This document shows, one piece after another, positions 1 to 7,823 of a DNA stretch of 12,248 nt. A program made the position numbers and the translations under genes. Under the pieces are notes generated by a model. That model was given only the letters and a program-made list of their open reading frames with translations. It ran no database searches and was not told the DNA's origin. Origin of the DNA: an uncultured Paraglaciecola sp. (lineage in GTDB: Bacteria > Pseudomonadota > Gammaproteobacteria > Enterobacterales > Alteromonadaceae); NCBI GenBank assembly GCA_905479025.1, contig CAJQKX010000790.1, positions 1-12,248 on the forward strand, given 5' to 3'. Within the stretch, counting starts at the first letter, position 1; every line of letters begins with the position of its first letter.

Positions 1-1
1 G

Positions 2-166
2 GGTGGGTCACGTTGGTTTAAACGTGGGGTTAAGGGAATACAACCTGGTGATACGGTGGTGGTTCCGTTGGATGCGGATAGGATGAAGAAGTTGACGTTG
101 TGGTCAAGTGTGTCGGAGATTGTTTATCGAATGGCATTGGGTGCGGCTGCTGTTGCGAGTTTTTAG
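2..166 (+). CDS. C-terminal fragment of Wza-type polysaccharide export protein (SLBB family)
   Basis: The reading frame enters from the left edge and stops at TAG 164-166, giving 54 residues. It carries the PGDTVVVPLD motif of the last SLBB/soluble-ligand-binding domain, a segment reading LTLWSSVSEIVY, and the ending RMALGAAAVASF. Together these are characteristic of the C-terminus of outer-membrane polysaccharide export proteins (Poly_export/SLBB, the Wza/BexD/KpsD group). Such proteins form the outer-membrane channel for capsule or exopolysaccharide. The 5' part lies outside the window, so length and signal peptide cannot be judged. Its codons look richer in G than those of the following genes. 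Being first in the run, it links the operon downstream to polysaccharide export. Family assignment is fairly sure. The exact subfamily (Wza or an EPS-specific homologue) is not. Confidence 0.8.
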   Translation, partial: GGSRWFKRGVKGIQPGDTVVVPLDADRMKKLTLWSSVSEIVYRMALGAAAVASF

Positions 167-299
167 GATGTGATGAGGTCGTTGTTCACTTTAAGGCTAA
201 GACAAACCTAGGTTGGAATCTTAAATTCTCGGATCTTGATGAGATTTTGAGAGGGGCTTATGTTTGGCATAAACACGTTCGATAGATGAAGAAAAACAG
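167..299. other. 133-bp gap between export gene and NTase/kinase gene
   Basis: No convincing gene is seen here. One frame is open across the end of the export gene to a stop at 283-285, but its residues resemble no family I recognise and it overlaps the export gene out of frame. No clear terminator hairpin with a T-run and no obvious promoter was found. The gap is much larger than the spacings downstream, which are mostly 3-32 bp or overlaps. It may therefore hold an internal promoter or mark a junction between export genes and the variable part of the locus. Confidence 0.4.
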
Positions 300-1673
300 A
301 TGAATAAAGATTTAGAAAAAACTCTCGAGACATCTCTCTCAATTTTTTTAACCCGTTATTTTTTCGAACTCGATAAGCGGGGAGTAAAATATTGCGTTAT
401 TGGAAATTTTAATAAGCTACCATACTATACCGATAATGATGTAGATATCTGGGTTAGTGATATAAGTGTCGCAAAGCGGATGCTAAATTATGTGACACGT
501 ACTCATGACTTTTCCACTTTACTATGGAATGTAACGTCCAATGGTGTAAATTGTTTTATAGAAGCCAAGGATAATTCGATCATACACATTGATTTGCTTA
601 AAAATGTTTCTTGGAGGTCTTTTGTTCCAATTATAAGCAGACAGAAACTTGCTCAAAATATTGATAGTGTAAATGGCTTAAAAGTCGCTAGCCATTCGAT
701 TACAACATTAGGGCATTTGATATATCCATTATTAACTTTTGGTGATGTGAAGGAAAAATATAGATCAAACATTATCGTTAGCTGTAAATCCAGCCAGTAT
801 TTCAACGACTTAATTAGTGATTTGGTTGGTGTTAAGTTAGGAAAAAAAATTGTTAAAAATGTTCTGTGTCAAGACTGGGATGGTTTGAGATCTGTATCGC
901 TAAGTATCAAGTTTCATCTATTAGTGAAATTTATATTAACACACCCTTATCAAGCTGTTTCTGAGATGGTGAAACTAGTATTTTATAACATAAGAAAAGT
1001 CATAAAACCTAGTGGAATTTGTATAGCTTTCGTTGGAACTGATGGGAGTGGTAAAAGTACCATGATCAAGCAATTGATGCCTATCATCTCAAAAGTGCAG
1101 GTTAAAGAGAATTCAAGAACTCTTTACTGGCGACCGTTTATACTGCCCAAAATAAGCCATGTGTTACCAATAAAGACCAGAAAAATAACTCCTAAAAATG
1201 AGGTTTCCTTTATAAAAAAGGTACCAAAATTCAATAAAATAGCAAGTGGATTAAAATTTTCCTATTACCTGATTGATTACATGCTTGGAGGAATAATCGT
1301 CAAATTTTTGGTGGCGAGAGGTGGAATAGTTCTTTATGACAGGCACTACGATGATTTGTTGGTTTATCCTGAGCGGTTTGGAATGACTTTGCCGAAATGC
1401 CTTGTTAGGTTGTGTCGAGTTATATTGCCACAACCAGACTTTGTTCTTTATTTAAAATGTTCCACTGAAGAGCTTACCAAAAGAAAGCGAGAGATTTTCG
1501 ATGAAGAGCTTAAAAGACAAGTTACGGAATATAGTCACCTTGAATCATCACTAAATAATTTTCATTCTATAAACGCGGAAGCGCCAATACAAGATGTTGT
1601 TCTTAACGTGAAGAAGATTGTTTTCGATGCATTAAAGAAAAACGCCAAGAAAAGTCTGAAACTTTTAGGGTAG
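300..1673 (+). CDS. Two-domain protein: nucleotidyltransferase-like N-terminus fused to thymidylate-kinase-like P-loop kinase
   Basis: 457 residues. The N-terminal part (about 20-110) has a minimal nucleotidyltransferase pattern: VIGNF around G35, then D47-V-D49 followed by hydrophobics, and a third acidic residue at D98 in IHIDLL. A linker of about 130 residues follows. The C-terminal part (about 240-440) opens with a β-strand and a Walker A motif GTDGSGKS at 246-253. It has a DRHY motif at 347-350, like the DR(Y/H) of thymidylate kinases, a β-strand PDFVLYLKC, and a basic RKRE lid-like segment. The fold therefore suggests NTP-dependent phosphorylation, possibly with nucleotidyl transfer, but the substrate is unknown. 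True dTMP kinase is unlikely because that gene is about 210 residues and housekeeping. In this operon it could activate a sugar, alditol or lipid precursor (inference). The ATG at 300 has only a weak purine-rich stretch upstream. The next gene begins 8 bp after its stop. Confidence 0.75.
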   Translation: MNKDLEKTLETSLSIFLTRYFFELDKRGVKYCVIGNFNKLPYYTDNDVDIWVSDISVAKRMLNYVTRTHDFSTLLWNVTSNGVNCFIEAKDNSIIHIDLLKNVSWRSFVPIISRQKLAQNIDSVNGLKVASHSITTLGHLIYPLLTFGDVKEKYRSNIIVSCKSSQYFNDLISDLVGVKLGKKIVKNVLCQDWDGLRSVSLSIKFHLLVKFILTHPYQAVSEMVKLVFYNIRKVIKPSGICIAFVGTDGSGKSTMIKQLMPIISKVQVKENSRTLYWRPFILPKISHVLPIKTRKITPKNEVSFIKKVPKFNKIASGLKFSYYLIDYMLGGIIVKFLVARGGIVLYDRHYDDLLVYPERFGMTLPKCLVRLCRVILPQPDFVLYLKCSTEELTKRKREIFDEELKRQVTEYSHLESSLNNFHSINAEAPIQDVVLNVKKIVFDALKKNAKKSLKLLG

Positions 1674-1681
1674 GCTCAAAT

Positions 1682-3001
1682 ATGTCGATTCGTAAAAGTG
1701 GAGTTATACGACACTCAGATTTCTTAACTTGGGGAATAATAATAATCTTTTTCATTTTTATAGTAAGTGATTCGATAAAGATTTTTTCTACTGATGGTTA
1801 TATTCTTTTTGACTTAATTAAAAAAGGCATCGGTGGAATTATAACAATGTTTTTTATGTTGATTATGATCCGGGATCGCAATTTATTTATGCCTATCCCT
1901 ATTTTTTCACTAATAGCTCTATTTTTGGTTGCAGTTTTATCCTCTTTTAAAAATATTGATCGATCTGGACTTGCGGCACTACAATTTTTTTTTACATTTG
2001 GTTTTTTTATACAGGTATTGTTATTTAGCAATATATCCTTTACAGCAAGACATCTTATCTTAATTTCAAATATTTTTGTATGGATTAGTTTTCCAGTAGC
2101 AGCTTATGGAATATTAGAGGTTGCTTTGGATTTTCCAAGTTTATCATCTTTAGCGGGTGGTATTGCAGACGATGCAGTTCTTAGAGGCGATCTGAAATCA
2201 GCAACATCGATTTTTTTGCATCCTGGATCTTTTGCGTGGCTAATTTCTTCTAGCGCTTGTATATGTTTTTGTAGGTGGATTGTGGGAAATGAAAAATTAT
2301 CAGGAATTATTTTCGCGGTTTTTGTGGCTGCTTTGATTGTTGCTATGAGAAAAAAAACTCTTATAGCGTTATTTATTGGGATTTTAGTAATCTTATGGAT
2401 GACAAGACAAAGTATTGCAAATTGGATGAAAAGTTTATTTTTAATGACTGGGTTGGGTGTGTGTATTTTTTTAATTTTCCCATCTTATTTTCTAACCATG
2501 CTTAATTCTCTGCGTTTTGAGGAGGTTTTATTAGGAGAGTTCACGCCAAGGTTAAAACTCGCTGTTGCAAGTTTAACGCTGGCTGTTGAAAATTTTCCAC
2601 TGGGAACTGGATTAAGTACCTTTGGTAGCGCAACAAGCGTTGATGTATACAGCCCATTATATGGTGAATTAGGGTTATCTAATCACTATGGAATGACAAG
2701 TTCAGACCCTAGGTTTTTGATGGATACATTTTGGCCTATGTTACTTGCGGAGATTGGGTTTTTAGGAGTGTTATTTTATTTAAGTTGTTTGATTGGAATA
2801 GGTAGGCGGCTTTTTATTTTTGCAAATAGTTGTAAAAGTAAGGATTTTAAAGTAATTGCATTTCTAGCTGTTATGCTCTTTTGCAAAAGCTTTGTTGAAA
2901 GTGTTTCAACGCCAATTTTTTCAAAACTAACCTATTCTATATTTATAGCTTTTTATTGTGGAGGCGCCTTATCTATTATACGAATGCAATCCGCAAGATA
3001 G
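1682..3001 (+). CDS. Wzy-type O-antigen/exopolysaccharide polymerase or ligase-family membrane protein
   Basis: 439 residues, dominated by roughly eleven or twelve hydrophobic membrane-spanning stretches. Examples lie near residues 14-31, 45-63, 71-90, 100-120, 126-148, 205-245 and 390-432. A long hydrophilic loop (about 275-350) contains arginines and the segment NHYGMTSSDPRFLMDTFW, followed by LLAEIGFLGVLFYL. That arrangement, a large periplasmic loop near the C-terminus and then an E-x-G-x-x-G transmembrane segment, is typical of the O-antigen ligase/polymerase superfamily (Wzy_C). In Wzx/Wzy pathways the polymerase joins lipid-linked repeat units at the periplasmic face of the inner membrane. 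The flippase gene directly downstream and the export protein upstream favour polymerase over WaaL-type ligase. ATG 1682 follows the previous stop by 8 bp with a weak TAGG upstream. Confidence 0.8.
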   Translation: MSIRKSGVIRHSDFLTWGIIIIFFIFIVSDSIKIFSTDGYILFDLIKKGIGGIITMFFMLIMIRDRNLFMPIPIFSLIALFLVAVLSSFKNIDRSGLAALQFFFTFGFFIQVLLFSNISFTARHLILISNIFVWISFPVAAYGILEVALDFPSLSSLAGGIADDAVLRGDLKSATSIFLHPGSFAWLISSSACICFCRWIVGNEKLSGIIFAVFVAALIVAMRKKTLIALFIGILVILWMTRQSIANWMKSLFLMTGLGVCIFLIFPSYFLTMLNSLRFEEVLLGEFTPRLKLAVASLTLAVENFPLGTGLSTFGSATSVDVYSPLYGELGLSNHYGMTSSDPRFLMDTFWPMLLAEIGFLGVLFYLSCLIGIGRRLFIFANSCKSKDFKVIAFLAVMLFCKSFVESVSTPIFSKLTYSIFIAFYCGGALSIIRMQSAR

Positions 3002-3033
3002 TCGAGGTTTATGCTTGTAAAATAAAATTTGCA

Positions 3034-4323
3034 ATGGTTTCCTATGAAAGTGTCATAAAAAGGATCGGTGGTGCAATAATTATTAAAATATCGTCTGCTG
3101 GCTGCAATCTCCTTCTGGGTATACTTCTAGGGCGGCTTCTGGGTGCATCTTTTACGGGTACCTTTTATCTGACAATTACGATCATGTCAATACTGTCAAC
3201 TATTTCTAGGCTTGGGATGGACCACGCCTTGGTTAAGCTTATTGCAAGTCTTAAACATGATGAGAATTTTGTAGGGATCAAGTATATAAATCTCGTCTCT
3301 CTCCTCATTAGTGGTTTGATGGCCATCGCAATAACAGTCCTTATTTATGAGTATGCATCAGTTTTAGCAACATACTTATTTTCTGATAAATCCCTAACAT
3401 ATGCTTTTCAATATGGTGCTCTAGCATTGGTACCAATGACATTAATGTCGATTCAGGCGTTTTGCCTGCAAGGAGTTGAAAAAGTTAATCAAAGTTTGTT
3501 TTTGATTAACTTTATTTGGGTTGCAGGTAGTTGTGTTGTTGTTGCTATCGGTACCTACACATTCTCTAAAAATTATATTTTTGTAGGATATTCTTTAACT
3601 TTTGTCGTAGCACTTGTTGTTGCGTCTATTTGGTGGCGGCAATTTATTGGTGAGGTCTCCTTCACGTATATAGAAGGATTTGCCTCAAGACTATTCCGGA
3701 CCAGTTTGCCCATGTTGGTGACAAATGTAATGAGTCATGTAATGCTGTGGTGCCCCCTATTGCTTTTGGGTGTTTTTAGTGACACATCAAGTATTGGCAT
3801 TTATGGATCTGTGGGGCGTGTTGCAGGTTTACTTAGTTTTGTTTTAATTGCTACAAACTCTGTCATTGCGCCAAAAATTTCTAGGAATTTTGTGGCCGGA
3901 AATTTAACAGACTTAGTTAGAATCGTGAGAAACACTGCTAGAGTAAGTCTTATCCTCTCGCTGCCTATTTGCTTAGTATTTCTTCTATTTCCATCCACAG
4001 TGCTATCTCTATTTGGAAGTGAGTTTACCTCGGGAGCAACAGCCCTTCAGATTCTTTGTTTAGGGCATCTTTTTAATTGTTATTCGGGTTCTGTTTTCTA
4101 TACGCTCAATATGACAAGTGGCCACAAAGTTGTAGGTATAATTTCTTTTATAAGTGCAACTCTATTGATAGCGTTGTCTTATATCTTAATTCCGCTTTAT
4201 GGTATTAACGGTGCAGCTATTGCTGCTTCGTTTATAATGATATTGCATAACTGTTTAGGCGCATTAGCGGTATATAAAATGCTCGACTTTGTTATTTTTC
4301 CCAAAAATTTTAGGTTTGAATGA
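3034..4323 (+). CDS. Wzx-type polysaccharide flippase (MOP superfamily membrane protein)
   Basis: 429 residues from the ATG at 3034. The protein is almost wholly hydrophobic with about 12 membrane segments. Its N-terminus has the family look: a short amphipathic start, GGAIIIKISSAGCNLLLG, then LLGRLLGASFTGTFYL. Later segments include FRTSLPMLVTNVMSHVMLW and, near the C-terminus, LIPLYGINGAAIAASF, both characteristic of oligosaccharide flippases (RfbX/Wzx, MATE-like fold). It would move undecaprenyl-linked repeat units across the inner membrane. The frame is open further upstream to a TTG at 2956 inside the previous gene, but those residues are charged and unlike the family, so the ATG is preferred. 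No good Shine-Dalgarno lies before it, and translational coupling to the polymerase gene, which ends 32 bp earlier, is likely. The sulfotransferase starts 3 bp after its stop. Confidence 0.85.
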   Translation: MVSYESVIKRIGGAIIIKISSAGCNLLLGILLGRLLGASFTGTFYLTITIMSILSTISRLGMDHALVKLIASLKHDENFVGIKYINLVSLLISGLMAIAITVLIYEYASVLATYLFSDKSLTYAFQYGALALVPMTLMSIQAFCLQGVEKVNQSLFLINFIWVAGSCVVVAIGTYTFSKNYIFVGYSLTFVVALVVASIWWRQFIGEVSFTYIEGFASRLFRTSLPMLVTNVMSHVMLWCPLLLLGVFSDTSSIGIYGSVGRVAGLLSFVLIATNSVIAPKISRNFVAGNLTDLVRIVRNTARVSLILSLPICLVFLLFPSTVLSLFGSEFTSGATALQILCLGHLFNCYSGSVFYTLNMTSGHKVVGIISFISATLLIALSYILIPLYGINGAAIAASFIMILHNCLGALAVYKMLDFVIFPKNFRFE

Positions 4324-4326
4324 ATA

Positions 4327-5214
4327 ATGGAATTTGATTTTTTCATAGCAGGTTTTCAGAAGTGTGGAACTACTAAATTAAAGAACATGTTGGAGAAATT
4401 TCCATCAGTTCAGATTCAGGCTGAAGAAGAAATGTTAGCATTCTTTCAACAAGACACAAGTTTATTTGTCAAAGAAATTAAATCATATTATCCAGATATT
4501 GCTCCTCATGAAAAAATTGGCGCCAAGCATGTCAGTGCCATTTTAAGCGCCTCATACATACAGCGACTACATGATCACAGCCCTGATTGCAAAATAGTTT
4601 TATCTTTAAGAAATCCTGTACACAGAGCCTTTTCTGCATACCTTTATTGTAGAAGGATGGGCTGGGAGAATGAAATAAACTTCAAAAAAGCTCTAACAAA
4701 AAAATCATATTTATATACTGATGAAATATCACGTCGGAATTGTGATTATTTAGGTCAGAGTAATTACGTTTATCATATTCGGAAACTTTTTGATATTTTC
4801 CCTAGGGAACAGATTAAAATTTTTATTTATGAGAAGGAGTTTTATTCTGAACATAATTTAGCAAAGAAAGTGGCTAAATTTCTTCAGATAGATATATCAG
4901 ATATTGAATTCGCCAGTGATCAGGGTAAAAAAATCAATAGTTTTGCAGTTCCACGATTTCCTAGTTTAACCAAATTATTAAGACGTCAGATAGGCATTTT
5001 GACGAGATTCAAATATCTATTACCTGCGCCTTTTACCCCACTTTTTCGCGCGATGAAGGATAATATAATTAAATTTAATGAAATCGATGGTGAAAGACCT
5101 GTTTTGGATTTGGAGACTCAAGATGAAATGGAAAGGTATTTTTCTAGTCAAATATTGGAACTTGAATCCCTTTTGAGCGAGGATTTAACTATATGGCGGA
5201 GAGATTCCCATTAA
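4327..5214 (+). CDS. PAPS-dependent sulfotransferase
   Basis: 295 residues. It has the 5'-phosphosulfate-binding loop near the N-terminus (GFQKCGTTKL, residues 9-18; K12, T15 and T16 are the expected PAPS contacts). It also has the 3'-phosphate-binding motif SLRNPVHRAFSAYL, with R95 and S103 in the expected R-x7-S arrangement. An acidic stretch AEEEMLAFF (about 32-40) sits where the catalytic Glu of heparan-type sulfotransferases lies (inference). It should transfer sulfate from PAPS to a hydroxyl or amine of a glycan precursor in the cytoplasm. There is no signal peptide or membrane anchor, so it probably acts on a lipid-linked oligosaccharide before flipping. It begins 3 bp after the flippase stop, and its 3' end overlaps the probable original start of the next gene. 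Family assignment is secure. The acceptor sugar is unknown. Confidence 0.9.
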   Translation: MEFDFFIAGFQKCGTTKLKNMLEKFPSVQIQAEEEMLAFFQQDTSLFVKEIKSYYPDIAPHEKIGAKHVSAILSASYIQRLHDHSPDCKIVLSLRNPVHRAFSAYLYCRRMGWENEINFKKALTKKSYLYTDEISRRNCDYLGQSNYVYHIRKLFDIFPREQIKIFIYEKEFYSEHNLAKKVAKFLQIDISDIEFASDQGKKINSFAVPRFPSLTKLLRRQIGILTRFKYLLPAPFTPLFRAMKDNIIKFNEIDGERPVLDLETQDEMERYFSSQILELESLLSEDLTIWRRDSH

Positions 5215-5225
5215 CTCTAACTTAG
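5177..5225 (+). other. Likely original start region of the APH-like kinase, cut off by a one-base frameshift
   Basis: An ATG at 5193 lies inside the end of the sulfotransferase gene. It follows a Shine-Dalgarno-like GCGAGGA at about 5177-5183, and this frame reads MAERFPLTLT before stopping at 5223-5225. The kinase-like frame is one base behind it. That frame is open from 5189 without any ATG, GTG or TTG until 5330, yet its residues from about 5210 on (INSNLEKFFDILKDDGNP) look like real protein. Adding one base in the CCC run at 5207-5209 would join the two as MAERFPINSNLEKFFDIL. The frames are seen directly. The missing base is inference. It could be a sequencing error or a real mutation. 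Confidence 0.55.
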
Positions 5226-5329
5226 AAAAATTCTTTGATATTTTAAAAGACGACGGCAATCCCATAAATTTTGGAGATGTCCAGTCTGGTAAGGTTTTTG
5301 AGACAGTACTTCATGCTAAATCTGACATA

Positions 5330-6589
5330 TTGCTACCAGGTAATATGTATGGCGCGGGTAGTTATTCTAATATGAAAGTCTATATCTCAGAATCTAGAGT
5401 GATGAAAGAGCCATGGGATGCCAAACTCAAAAAATTAAATTCTAAAAGCCACCATTCATTTGTTGTAATACCCTCATTAGCAAAAGCTCGCTGGATTATA
5501 GATACGAGATTTATTTTTAATTCTGCCACGGTTAAACCGTCAAGTTTTAAGGCCAGGATTACATTGATTATGTTTAGAGTTTTTTGGTCAATTGGGTTAA
5601 AAAGGATAATATTTCCTGCGCGTATCAACATTATTGCTGACTTTAAAAATGGCCCTTTTTCAAGACTAAAATCAATGCTTCATGAACGAGAGTATATTGG
5701 GTGTTTTTATTTTGGTGCTGTTGGGCCGTTGCAAAAAATCACTTTAGAGATTGCATCGAAAAAAAAGTGCACTGGCTATATTAAGTTGGCAAGCAGTGAG
5801 CTAGCAAGATTGCAGCTAAAAGGTGAGATTAATGCTTTGTCATATATGCATACGAAAGAAATTGAGTGTATTGAGCTTCCAGATCATACAGGTCCTAATG
5901 AAATCACCGGGAAGAATACCTACCTTGCATTTAGGCAAACAGCTGTATCTTCAACTTTTTTTCCAAATAGTGCGTCCCCTCAGATTTTAAAATGTCTAAG
6001 GGAAATAGCAATAAGAACGAAAGATAATAATCCATTTAATGCAAATAAATATCTAAATGATTTACGTAACAAGCTATCAACAATGGGTGAATTGATGGCA
6101 ACATTAATAGGTGAAGATTTGATGTTGGTTATTAATAAAATTGATGAAATAATTGATCAAAGTAAAAACGTGACGATGACATTTTCTCATGGGGATTTCA
6201 CTAGATGGAATATTAGACTTAAGGATGAAGATTTATGTATTTTTGATTGGGAAGAGGGTAACTTCCGGCCCCTCAGTCATGATTTATTTCACTTCATATT
6301 TGCAGAATGTGTGCTTGTACAAAATAAAACACATTTTTCTGCATTCTACAAAGAGTCATTATCTAGTTTTTCTAAGACATGGTTATGCGATGATCAAATT
6401 TCGTTATATGACCACAGCTTTGATGACTTACTTTATTTGTATTTATTGTGGCTAACTTCATATTACCTCAAAATGGTTATGTCAGATAATACTGGTGATT
6501 TCTTAAATGATAAGTCCAATATAAAAGTAATTGAATTTCTAAAGTCGAGCTATAAGTATTTTGCTTTTAAAAAAATATCAGTGGAGTAA
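5330..6589 (+). CDS. Aminoglycoside-phosphotransferase-like kinase (possibly frameshifted at its 5' end)
   Basis: 419 residues are given from the first conventional start codon in frame (TTG 5330). Neither it nor ATG 5345 or ATG 5372 has a convincing ribosome site. The coding frame probably continues upstream to ATG 5193 through a one-base frameshift, giving about 465 residues. The C-terminal half shows a phosphotransferase (APH/choline kinase-like) active site. HGDFTRWN at residues 287-294 supplies the catalytic Asp (D289) and a metal-binding Asn. IFDWE follows, with D306 matching the DFG-type metal ligand. A probable ATP-binding lobe is at FYFGAVGPLQKITLEIASKK and following residues. The enzyme would phosphorylate a small molecule or glycan hydroxyl, substrate unknown. 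Antibiotic resistance is unlikely in this context. It sits between the sulfotransferase and a GT4 gene that begins 10 bp after its stop. Confidence 0.75.
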   Translation: MLPGNMYGAGSYSNMKVYISESRVMKEPWDAKLKKLNSKSHHSFVVIPSLAKARWIIDTRFIFNSATVKPSSFKARITLIMFRVFWSIGLKRIIFPARINIIADFKNGPFSRLKSMLHEREYIGCFYFGAVGPLQKITLEIASKKKCTGYIKLASSELARLQLKGEINALSYMHTKEIECIELPDHTGPNEITGKNTYLAFRQTAVSSTFFPNSASPQILKCLREIAIRTKDNNPFNANKYLNDLRNKLSTMGELMATLIGEDLMLVINKIDEIIDQSKNVTMTFSHGDFTRWNIRLKDEDLCIFDWEEGNFRPLSHDLFHFIFAECVLVQNKTHFSAFYKESLSSFSKTWLCDDQISLYDHSFDDLLYLYLLWLTSYYLKMVMSDNTGDFLNDKSNIKVIEFLKSSYKYFAFKKISVE

Positions 6590-6599
6590 TTGGAACCTT

Positions 6600-7823
6600 A
6601 TGCTTATTTTATCAATTAATAAATTCTTCTGGCGAAAGGGCGGCAGTGAAACTGTGTTTTTTGACGAGAAAGCATTACTTGAGTCAAAAGGCCATAGTGT
6701 TATTCCGTTTTCAATGAAAAACGAGGATAATCTTGAGTCTGAATACTCGGATTATTTTGTTGAATACGTTGATTATGGAAAGTCTGGCTTAGCATCAAAA
6801 TTAGCTAGCGCTTCGAAAATTATTTATTCTTTTGATGCTAGAAAAAAAATGAAATTATTGTTGGAGCAAGCAGCCCCTGAAGTCGCTCATTTTCATATTT
6901 TCCAACATCAAATATCGCCATCTGTATTTAAACCACTTCAAGATAAAAATATTCCAATTATTTTAACATTACATGATTTAAAACCTATGTGCCCTAACTA
7001 TAAAATGTATGTTAACGGCTTGGTTTGTGAAAAATGTAAAGGAGTAAAATTTTATAATAGTGTTGTTAATAAGTGTACTAAGGATTCAATTTTTGGCAGC
7101 CTTGTGAATATGATTGAAATGTACTTTCACCACTATATGAGGTACTACCGTGATGTTGATATGTACATTGCTGTTAGTAACTTTTACAGGGAGAAAATGA
7201 TCGAGTTTGGCTTTCCGGCCGAAAAAATTAGTTATTTACCAAATTATATCGATGTTACCGAATATGAAGTCTCGAAAAGTCATGATGATTATATTCTCTA
7301 CTTCGGGAGACTATCTGAAGAGAAAGGTCTCGAAACGTTTATTAAAGCAGCGACTTTAAATCCTTCAATTAATCATTTTATAGTTGGAGCTGGACCAATT
7401 GAATTGAAGTTAAAGACTCTGGTGAATGAAGGGAATATTAGCAATGTAACTTTCCTTGGTTTCAAGTCGGGAGCCGAGCTGAAAATGATAATTTCTCGAG
7501 CTCTTTGTATTGTTGTTCCATCAGAGTGGTATGAAAATTGCCCCATGTCTGTATTAGAGTCATTTGCGTCTGCTCGTCCAGTAATAGGTTCAAATATAGG
7601 AGGTATCCCGGAATTGATTAGTGAGTCGATTGATGGTTTGATATTCAAGACTCATGATGCTCAAGATTTTGCATTAAAAATTAAATGGATGTCTGAAAAT
7701 AAAGATGAGGCTATAAAAATGGGTCTAGCTGGTAGAAAAAAAGTAGAAGATAAATTTAATAAGAACCTCCATTACGCAGGCCTAATGTCCATATATAAAT
7801 CTGTTTTAGGAGAGGCCAAATGA
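6600..7823 (+). CDS. GT4-family glycosyltransferase with cysteine cluster
   Basis: 407 residues from ATG 6600. A TTG at 6561 would add 13 residues that overlap the previous gene, but the ATG starts directly at the first β-strand (MLILSINKFFWRKGGSE) with the glycine-rich loop at 14-15. GGAA lies just upstream. The C-terminal Rossmann half has ILYFGRLSEEKGLETFIKA and the donor-site E-x7-E motif (E312 to E320, in YENCPMSVLE), followed by a GGIPELI segment, all typical of GT-B retaining GT4 enzymes. Four cysteines at 131, 143, 146 and 159 between strands of the N-terminal domain could bind a metal, a pattern I associate with a subset of GT4 proteins in polysaccharide loci. It should transfer a sugar from an NDP-sugar to the growing repeat unit at the cytoplasmic face of the membrane. 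Its stop overlaps the next start by 4 bp. Confidence 0.88.
   Translation: MLILSINKFFWRKGGSETVFFDEKALLESKGHSVIPFSMKNEDNLESEYSDYFVEYVDYGKSGLASKLASASKIIYSFDARKKMKLLLEQAAPEVAHFHIFQHQISPSVFKPLQDKNIPIILTLHDLKPMCPNYKMYVNGLVCEKCKGVKFYNSVVNKCTKDSIFGSLVNMIEMYFHHYMRYYRDVDMYIAVSNFYREKMIEFGFPAEKISYLPNYIDVTEYEVSKSHDDYILYFGRLSEEKGLETFIKAATLNPSINHFIVGAGPIELKLKTLVNEGNISNVTFLGFKSGAELKMIISRALCIVVPSEWYENCPMSVLESFASARPVIGSNIGGIPELISESIDGLIFKTHDAQDFALKIKWMSENKDEAIKMGLAGRKKVEDKFNKNLHYAGLMSIYKSVLGEAK
7808..7812 (+). promoter_or_regulatory. Shine-Dalgarno site for the second GT4 gene
   Basis: AGGAG lies 7 bp before the ATG at 7820, inside the last codons of the preceding GT4 gene. With the ATGA stop/start overlap, it fixes this start and indicates coupled translation of the two glycosyltransferases. 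Confidence 0.7.

Noticed and set aside
100..285. 61-codon frame overlapping the end of the export gene
   Set aside because: It overlaps the export-protein reading frame out of phase, its residues resemble no family, and the start has no ribosome site. It is most likely a chance frame.
5193..5225. Programmed -1 frameshift as the explanation for the split kinase start
   Set aside because: No X-XXY-YYZ slippery heptamer is present in the proper phase before the stop at 5223-5225. A simple missing base explains the frames better.
6189..6455. 88-codon frame within the kinase gene
   Set aside because: It lies wholly inside the APH-like kinase gene in another frame. The kinase motifs HGDFTRWN and IFDWE prove the kinase frame is the real one.
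5330..6589. Aminoglycoside resistance gene
   Set aside because: The catalytic motifs belong to the broad APH fold, but the gene lies within a polysaccharide operon and its N-terminal lobe is long and atypical. Resistance is not supported.
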